A DNA stretch of 64,000 nt from Pseudoscleropodium purum (lineage: Eukaryota; Streptophyta; Bryopsida; Hypnales; Brachytheciaceae). Shown in pieces: positions 56,138 through 64,000 of the stretch. A program made the translations under genes and the position numbers. Position 1 is the first letter of the stretch; each line of letters starts with the position of its first letter. Below the pieces are notes generated by a model. It had not been told where the DNA came from, did not search any database, and saw only the letters and a program-made list of their open reading frames with translations. Location of the stretch: positions 994,501-1,058,500 of the forward strand of contig OZ017799.1 of NCBI GenBank assembly GCA_963969395.1, given 5' to 3'.

Positions 56138-56482
56138 TTAAGCAAAGAAAACTGAATGGTCCAAATTGCCATCACATATCTTTATGGCACCCTTCTGTAC
56201 AGGAACTACATGCACATGATGTACAACTTTCTCAACAAACCAAAATTCCACAAGTTGTAAAAATGCTTCAAAATAACATCTAACTTATGTTTCAAAATGG
56301 CATCCATGGCCAGACTAGAAAGACTTTTTCCACGTAACCTTTCATGTAAACCTTCTTCCATGTGCTTGAAGCCTACCGGTTCTCAGGACTCCATGTCCAC
56401 TGGCATGCGCTCCAAGTAGGACAGACTCCAGCGAATTCCACTTCAGTCCACAAGAAAAGGATGTCTAGATTTAGGATTGTTT

Positions 56483-56526
56483 TCTAGGGTTCTAGGGTTC
56501 TAGGGTTCTAGGGTTTTAGGGTTTAA
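56483..56526. repeat. Telomere-like interstitial repeat
   Basis: Four tandem TTCTAGGG units followed by TTTTAGGG and TTTA, close to the plant telomere unit TTTAGGG but with an 8-base period. It lies about 165 bases beyond the stop codon of the minus-strand kinase gene, possibly within its 3' untranslated region. Confidence 0.75.
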
Positions 56527-56689
56527 GATAATGATACAGTCGTACGATTTACCGAGACTTCGTGGACCCCAAAGTCCGGAGTCGTTGCTCCGATGTGAAA
56601 TCCTCTCTATTGACCCACCTGGGCTTAAAAGGAAGGCCGCCCTCAATCCTACAAACTCAAACAAGCTTAACAGGCAATGGTGGTTAAAG

Positions 56690-59600
56690 TTAAGTCTTGA
56701 TCAGAGCTAGATCTTCTTTCATATTATCTGTAGCAAAGTCATCAACAGAACTGGACCTTTCTAGGAGAATGGAAGTGTCAGCGTGGTCAAGGATTGCGGC
56801 TCGCAACCGCTGCTGTCGAAGGCTTCTGGTGGGATCTGAAATCACCTTCTGCCAGTACTGGTTCACAAATCGGCTGCTGCCTGTACAGCACTTGTAAAGC
56901 TCCAGCACAGAGTCGGCATCGGTATTCAAGTCTCCAAGACAGCGCACTCCAGGATAGGTGTCCACGTCGATGAGAAGCTTCATCCCCGGACCGCCTTTAC
57001 AGGCTATCAACTGCACTCGGACCACATTAAATTCAACTATTTAGTGACCAAATCAAACGTAGACCTGAATATCACATTCACGGTGACAAATGCAAAGGAA
57101 GCAATGGAGCAAAAACAGTAAGTCACTTGTAAGTATGTATATAAATATATTTATGCACTTCTTAATCAATGGATCAGTACATTGGTTTGTCACTTAAATC
57201 AATTAATCAGTCAATTAGTCACTTTACCAGTTAATCATTGACTTCGTCTATTAATCAAGTAAACCCCTTTTAGTGTCTAAACGGACAAGTCTCTTCTTAA
57301 GTTCTTTAGCAGTTGAGATAAATCGTCTAGAAAGCTTCAAGGAAGGTAAAAAATGCACTATAGAAAGAAGAAATTGAGTACACCATTTTTTAACAATAGA
57401 AATATGTCTTACCAAGTGAATCGATTATTAGCTTCGAAAGTGGATTCTTTATTGTTTTTATTTTGGGTAATTAGCGGGTAACCGATCACTTTTTCAGTGA
57501 ATCGATCACAAATTTCAAAGGTGGTTTAAATATAATCTAAGTTTTTTTAGATAAAAATCTTAGTTGTTTTGACCCAAAGCCCGCCACAACGAGATGAATA
57601 GCAACTGCAAAGAAAAGCAATGAAGTTAAATGAAAGAAGTCACGAAAGGGGCCATGAAAGTAAAAGTAGGCAGATCTTGTCAGATTTCATGCCAAGTATG
57701 TAAGGAAAGCAAGAACATTTTTAGTGAGATTAAACTTTACCTCAGCTGGACCATTCCATGCGCTGGTAGAGTATATTTTAGCTGCATCCACCACTGATAT
57801 ATACTTCTCTATGGATTTCGCAAACATCTTATGGGACCTGAGTTGCCCTTTAACTGGTACTCCTCTTTTTGTCACGATGGCCCTCCTGAAAAATAAGATA
57901 TGATGGTAAGACTTTCAACAATTGCCGCGGAATGATAAAAACAGAGAAAGTGTGGAACAGACACGCAAAGCATTTAGAAGCAAGCATATAACCTTCGAAA
58001 CATTCTTTGTCAATGAACTGGGGTTCGTCTTTAAATCTAACACAAACGGGGCAATGAATGCGAAAAGTAACACATGTAATGCTATCTTTCATGAGCCTTT
58101 CCAAGTACCTTCTTCCTTAAGCGTACATCAAGGAAAAAATGATGCCAAATTTGCACATCATGGTATCAATCCAACCATATTTGCCACTCCATTATTTTAA
58201 GCAAGGGGCATTTCAAGCATAGTAAAGGATGTTATGGAACAGAAGCATGTCTCTCATGAGTAAAAAACACAAATACAAAGTAGCACCTGAATTCTATTAA
58301 TTTACTTGTCAATAGAATTTTACCTCATCCCACGAACAACAGCCAATTGTGCATCACAAGTAACACCAACAAACTCAATTCGGTAAGCTTTCTTCTGGCA
58401 TCCACTCTTCGCTTTTGTCTCACAACATTCATCATCTTCAGGTACAGGCTCCCAGTATTTCTCTATCACAGGTCCGTCTTTATTCTGTATATAACCAGGG
58501 CCTAACCGATATCGCCTGTGCAGCAATGTACAATCATTAGAATTTTTTAATAAAAGACTAGTCAAATCCACTGTACCAAGGCTGCCTCCGAGTTTAAGCG
58601 ACTCTTATTTTAAAAACCCAGTGAATACGAATGAGGTTTGGATCAATACCAGGTCCAAATTGAGTAACTACCTGTTGTGGATATCACGGATCATGTCTAC
58701 GGTTTGAAGAACAAAAGGTTCCCATGACATTGTGCCGTCAAAAATTACATCGCGGCCTTCGTTCAAAGCGGACACAAGTAATGAATTTGCTGCCTCAGTG
58801 GAGTATTGATGTACCTACAGGTTCAGTTCAGCGCCCAAATTCAGCGACTTTTTTTTGTGAGCTCCGTCTTAGCTGAGCCCAGAAAAATGCTATATCTCTC
58901 TCAACATATTATCAGACGTCAAAATTGGTTATAATCTCATTGACTTTTTGAACAAAAGATACTTCCCCGAACCTCACAAAGTTGCCACCTCAATAACCTG
59001 CCAATGTAGTATCCACCCCAAGAGGAAAGAAATTGATTGAAAAGACGGTTATGTGTCTCTTTTCTCCACTTCTTCCACCGTTAAATGAAAACTGAAAGTT
59101 AGAAATATTCCATTCCCCAACCTAGTCTCCAATCATGGCACCCGCTATTGACAAGCCATAATCACTAAAATGGATCAGAACAAATACTCTCACTACACAT
59201 TTCCAAGTCAACCGAAAACAGAGTAGGTTGTATAGTCTTTACAAGCTCAGCATTCCCTGCTATATCATCAGATGACATAGACGCCAGGTGGCGATAGATG
59301 ACATCCGTTTCTTTGAATGCATCAGCCTCCACCACCACAGCATCGTGGATTACACCTGACCAAAACGAGCTGCAATGACCCAACATGAAACTAAGACATA
59401 GCTCACAAATCTAAAGCAAATCGCAAGGACGCAGAATTTCTCAGGCAAAACCTACTGAGTTGCATAAGCACGAGAATGAATGAATGGATCCCCAACGTCA
59501 ATAAAAATAAATAAAATTTTTAAGTGAGCAAGACAACCTAATCACACCTGGAAAGAATGTGATTTACAACGGTAGATTTGCCGGCACCCATGCCCCCACC

Positions 59601-61469
59601 GATGAAAAGAATAACAGGGCTGCGCTGTGAGCACTCCTTAGGAACAGTCACAGAGCCCTCATCTGGCAGATCAGCAGAATATTTTCTAGCTATTCTCCGC
59701 AATTCCTCAATCATAGTATAGAACCGACGTGTGGTACTTAGTTTCTTTAAGACTGTATGGTAGCGCTGCTTCCTGCATCATAACCGAGGTCAGCTAATTG
59801 ATGGACCACCCAAAAGATGAGAATGCATTCAGGGAAAAAGAATCATCTCAGAAAGAGCAAAATTTAGGTGATGAAACCAAAATTCAAAATCGAGTTATTG
59901 CAAGACAACATTCGTGGTCCAAAACACAAAAAGAGGTTGGTCACAGTGACAGCCTACCCACACACCTCAGATAAGATAACACTGCACGATGCAGTTTCTT
60001 GATAGTGGTCCCAAAGCTGACGATCTAGCACATCAATGGCCCACGTTGAATCAGTAAACCAGATACCCAAGCATCAAGATAAACCATGATCACAGTTGCA
60101 TTCAGATGAAAACCAAGAAAAATGGGAGTGGTAGATGAAAATATTTGCGTCACTTTTCAGGATTTAACCAATATGAGTGCATTCATTGGGAGATCACTAT
60201 GGAGATGTCAAGAGAGTCAAACTCTCTTGAGATTAATTTTTTATCACTAAGTACGAATTTCTTATGCAGTCATTCAAAGTGGGCGTAGTAAACCACTGCA
60301 AGTGACAGAAGACAATCCCATTTCCATCCAAAGATAAGTCGCCATAGACACTTAGACAAGTCATGCTTACACCACTTGCTAATAAGTGCAAGCAAATGAA
60401 TGAATACATGAGTTGTTGTTGGTATCAGGGGTTAGTGTCGGAGACAAAATCAGGTCCCTGACAATTTTAGTGTCATCTACCTTCTCCATCATGCAAATAA
60501 GTGCATTGAAGAGAGGAATTCATCATAAAGTACAGAAGTAACATATGGCTTACAAAAAATTTGTGAGTGTACCTTGTCAATGACGGCAGTTGCATTGTGC
60601 CAGTGAAAACTGAAGTATGCCACAACACATATCTCCAACTCCTGCAGAATTTCTTCGCTCACCTGTTTCATACCCTCATCATGGGTCATACCTGCCACAA
60701 GGACGCAGGCAATCTCCTTGCTCTCACTAGCCACATTCCTTGCGTCTCGGAGATATCCTTCGGCCACTTTGGAAACTAACTTGGCAATCGCAGTATGGCT
60801 ATCAAGCTCCAGCTGCCGCACTGAGTATCCAAAATCCATTCACAAGCCTCAGCAAACCAGAAGAATCGCCACATAATAAAAGTCAGACGAACACTATTCG
60901 AGTCAATTTAACTTATGTGGGAGAGTGATTTTCGAAAGATGTAAAGAGCTGTGGACAGATCACTCTGGGTCCAAGAGCCAAATCTCTTGAAATCAATTGT
61001 TTATCCTTTTTACGTATGACTTTCTTATGCAATCATTCCAAGTGGGAGGCTGCAGATACTATAACTAACACTAATTAACAACCTTTCCATTCAAAGATCA
61101 GTGGCCATAGACAAGTTATGCTACACCACTTTCTGATTAGTCTAAAGAAGTATATACGAATAGATGAATTACTGTAACAAGGGTCAGCTGTGCTGGCAAA
61201 TGATGCTACCAATACACACACCAATTCAAAATTTAAGTGGAAATATGAACATACATTATTAGATCGATGATCTTACCGACATAATCACCAAAACTCTCAA
61301 GGTCACTGAGGTTGCCAAACTCATTAAACAAAGCTTGAGGCATAAGTTTCTTAAGTGCATCATTCTTCTTCTTCCACTTGAAATAGGACACAACAAGTGC
61401 AAATGCACCTGCTGCTACCGCTACCCACGCCATAGCCACAATCAGACTCACCATTTTGAAAGCTTCCAT
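56690..61469 (-). CDS. NADKc: Calmodulin-dependent NAD kinase-like protein (zeta-toxin-fold P-loop kinase), 9 exons
   Basis: By family, phosphorylates NAD to NADP under Ca2+/calmodulin control in plants. Exons in transcript order: 61469-61277, 60820-60573, 60024-59966, 59772-59548, 59369-59243, 58814-58672, 58515-58324, 57885-57741, 57010-56690. All introns are GT-AG, and the join is an unbroken 550-residue frame; the Arabidopsis relative is of similar size. Seen: an N-terminal membrane anchor at about 7-29 followed by FKWKKK; a basic amphipathic stretch at about 148-195 just before the kinase domain, where calmodulin binding is expected; Walker A GGGMGAGKST at 225-234; VVVEADAF at 253-260; EGRDVIFDGTMSW; RRYRLGPGY; and the C-terminal GGPGMKLLIDVD block. 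The 59-base exon 3 was chosen because it alone keeps phase and gives a helix. The ATG at 61469 is the first in frame; an upstream AG at about 61500 suggests an intron in the leader. Confidence 0.9.
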
Positions 61470-62430
61470 CTTCTTCCCCTCGGAAGACAAAAGACCTCCC
61501 CTGCAAGCCCAACAACTCGCTCAGAACAAGACCAAAATAAAAACAGACAACAATTTCAGTACTACGTCAAACTTCAAACCCTGTGGCGATTCAATAACAA
61601 GATTCGAAACCTGTGAACCAAAATTCTACACCTCAGAACCGAGAACAACCCGATTCGAAAAGGCTGAAATCATCAATTGTTACTGTCTCTAGTGCAAAAC
61701 TCAAAACCTAAAATCACCAACAAACCGTATTACACAGCCAATTCTCGAACATTTGCGGCAAAATTCAATTCACCACTCGCTAAAAGACTCAAAGACTCAA
61801 TGTAGGATGTCAAATCTTTGAAACTCCGATTCCGCAATTAGCAGGTATTGTTACCAAATTCGACACAACGTAATTCCTCTTCCCTCGACTAACTTAAATC
61901 CTAACAGAGTTTCGGAATGCAATTTTGAAATCGACTTCTTGTAGAGAACTCCCTAATACAACAAACTCTTCCTCACGTTTCATCACACCAGTGTAGCCCT
62001 CAAAACGAAAGCTCAACCAAACCTCCGAATCCAAAGCTACAAAAGCCACCAAACAGCAAAAGACGCCAACACGCAAAAAGAGGAAAGAATTCACACACAC
62101 CTCAGTTGGCGAAAGCTTCCCCGCTTGAACTAAACCAGCACCCACTCCACCTTCGAATTCCGTAACAACAAGGTTCAATTGCAAGTCCAAGTTCAAGAAC
62201 AAGGCGGGAGTGATATGAGCATTGCAACAACATTGCAGCAACAACCAGTTGGTTCTTATGTAGCCAAGGTCCAAGTGCGTCGGTAGCCATGGCATATGCG
62301 GAGCAGACGAAGAGGAGTGGAGGCGTTTCGTCATGGGGACTTGGAAACAACGAGGACTCCTTCGTTGTTTCGTGTGGGTCCCGAATGCAATCTCGTTGTT
62401 GCTCAGAGGGTGGTGCGATCTGCATAGAAT
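61470..62430 (-). promoter_or_regulatory. Probable 5' leader and promoter of the NAD kinase-like gene
   Basis: Less AT-rich than the flanking spacers and without a recognised gene. A pyrimidine-poor minus-strand site ttgcag at about 61500 could be the acceptor of a leader intron. Overlapping minus-strand frames at 61894-62425 match nothing I know and probably are leader or promoter sequence. Confidence 0.4.
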
Positions 62431-62667
62431 AAGTTAACTCAGGGTTTGGAAAAAGGATGCGTGGTCGTCAGGGTTGCTGGAAAAGGGCTTTGAAAGGCTG
62501 TTGCGATGCCTGATGAGTTGCAGTGGCGTTTGTAAACCTAATTGGAGGCAGGCATCGGTGGGTTATCTGGCTTCAATTGGAACCATGTCTTTGAATTCTT
62601 TGCAGTTCTTGGCATTGCTATCAAGAACACTTTGCAATCGGCTTTCGAACTCTCGCTCGCCTTTCTG

Positions 62668-63010
62668 TCATGGATTCTTTGCGATTCTCTCGTGGATGCT
62701 TTGCGATTCTCTCATGGATGCTTTGCAATTCTTTCATTGACGCATTCAGTTGTGATTCTCGCGTAAGTTCTTGGCGATTCTTTCATCGATGCTTCGCGAT
62801 TCTTTTAGGGGTTCTTTGAAATTCTGTCATGGATTCTTTGCAATACTTTCATGGGTTCTTTTCATTTCTTTCGTGAATTCATTGAAATTCTGTCAATTCT
62901 TATCAATTCTCCTCCTGAATACTTTGCAACTCGATCTATCATGGATTCTTTATGATTGTTTCATGAATACTTTGCGATTCTTTCATGAAACCTTTCAATT
63001 CTCGCATGAC
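62668..63010. repeat. 22-base minisatellite, about 13 units
   Basis: Tandem units of TCATGGATTCTTTGCGATTC plus TT or TC with a strict 22-base period, interrupted twice by irregular segments (about 62734-62782 and 62900-62938). Plus-strand frames in this stretch (62474-62740, 62542-62766, 62771-63202) are products of the repeat, whose period is not a multiple of three, so they are not genes. Confidence 0.85.
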
Positions 63011-64000
63011 AAATCTGGTATCTTGTGTGCTTGTTTGAGAGATTCTGGATTGTTGGAGAGTGGAATCATAAGCATGATGTGCAGTCCGATGAATGTCCGT
63101 ATAACCGATTTGAAATCGAAACTTACAGTAGCCCTTTCTTTAGGTCAGGGAATCAAAAACTTGTTTCCGCAGTCTGACAAACAGAAATACCTCAAGATCT
63201 GAGAGGAATTGGAAGTGGGTTAAGAAATGGAGGTTACCAATTCATTTGATAGAGAAAGAATTGGAGCAATCAGTTTTGGAAAATACAATAGCATGCCACA
63301 ATTACATTGTCAATCTCTCTTTAATACTTGGAAATGCACAGAAAGAGTTGCAAAAGATGTGTCCTTTCTACACCTCGAACAACATTGGATTTTGGAAGGG
63401 GGGCAGCCAAACAAAAAGATGGCACAAGTGGATAGTTCAATAGTTCGATTCTGGGAAAAAGAACAATAAAAAGAAATTTGGCATATAATATTGTGTATAG
63501 TAATGTTTTCCAAATACTTTAATTCATGTATTGTGGTCAATGTACAATCTGTTTTTTTAGAATCATTTTCCATCTTTTTGATGCAAGTGATGACTTCAAC
63601 TACCCCTGTGTATGTGATGACCAATCACAAAAGAAGGACAATTGAACTTGTGTCAATTTCGAGTGAAAAATAATGTATGTACCCATTTTGAGTATTTCTT
63701 GTATCAAGCATGTATTTTTCACACATTGAATTTTCATTTTTCAATTTTCATTGCTTTACATGAATCATTTGTGAAAGCTATGTTTACTGAATCTAGAGGT
63801 CCTTGAAAACAATCTCTTGTGAGGTCGCTAGTATACATACTAAGTTTGTATTTGTCCATTTTTCATATGTCAATAATGTTGTAAACACTATCATGAATCT
63901 CTAATTTTTGCAATACTTGTAGATTGCCCTAAATTTTTACATGCCCATGTTCTATCATTCATTCTCCAATTTGGTAGAGTTGTTTAGTCCACCTTGGTTC
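63011..64000. other. Right-edge spacer, nothing recognised
   Basis: AT-rich with several 60-100 codon frames on both strands over 63227-63673. None resembles a known family. A gene continuing beyond the window edge cannot be excluded. Confidence 0.35.

Noticed and set aside
59966..60054. Alternative reading of exon 3 of the NAD kinase-like gene (LWDHYQETASC...)
   Set aside because: It needs a poorer donor or a longer exon. The frame starting at 60024 uses AG|GTGTGT, keeps phase on both sides and yields a basic helix.

Overview
The window is nuclear DNA from a land plant. It holds four genes whose proteins are typical of land plants, three of them split by many GT-AG introns, set in long AT-rich tracts made mostly of decayed DNA transposons. 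The gene islands are much richer in G+C than the spacers. The style (AT-rich spacer, compact introns of roughly 120-900 bases, an intronless PLAC8 gene) would suit a moss or another seedless plant. That assignment is an inference; nothing here fixes the species.

Layout: (1) 0.5-1.3 kb, a broken transposon copy carrying a nested small element. (2) 3.0-14.8 kb, the left gene island: an intronless PLAC8-family membrane protein (+) and a 15-exon alanine aminotransferase (-), with a Stowaway MITE and a large foldback between them. (3) 16-34 kb, repeats: two CACTA (En/Spm) elements of 4.9 and 4.3 kb with broken transposase relics and internal tandem arrays, plus two elements of a TTAA-bounded family. 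(4) 35.4-39.1 kb, an 8-exon F-box/leucine-rich-repeat gene (-) and a doubtful small ORF upstream of it. (5) 39.2-56.1 kb, more TTAA-bounded elements, a duplicated unit with 34-base tandem repeats, and a third CACTA-like element nested in a TTAA element. (6) 56.7-61.5 kb, a 9-exon gene (-) for a membrane-anchored P-loop kinase of the plant calmodulin-dependent NAD kinase (NADKc) type, flanked by a telomere-like repeat and a 22-base minisatellite.

The four genes do not form a pathway: one is in nitrogen/carbon metabolism, one in NADP supply under calcium control, one in protein turnover, and one is a cysteine-rich membrane protein. The most unusual finding is the transposon family. At least nine related or similar segments were found, of which five keep the signature TTAA-CCC(C/T)T ... 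(A/G)GGG-TTAA at both ends, as piggyBac elements do. Two of these carry a palindrome just inside one terminus. Exon joins were worked out by hand from splice signals, reading frame and remembered family consensus; no database search was possible.
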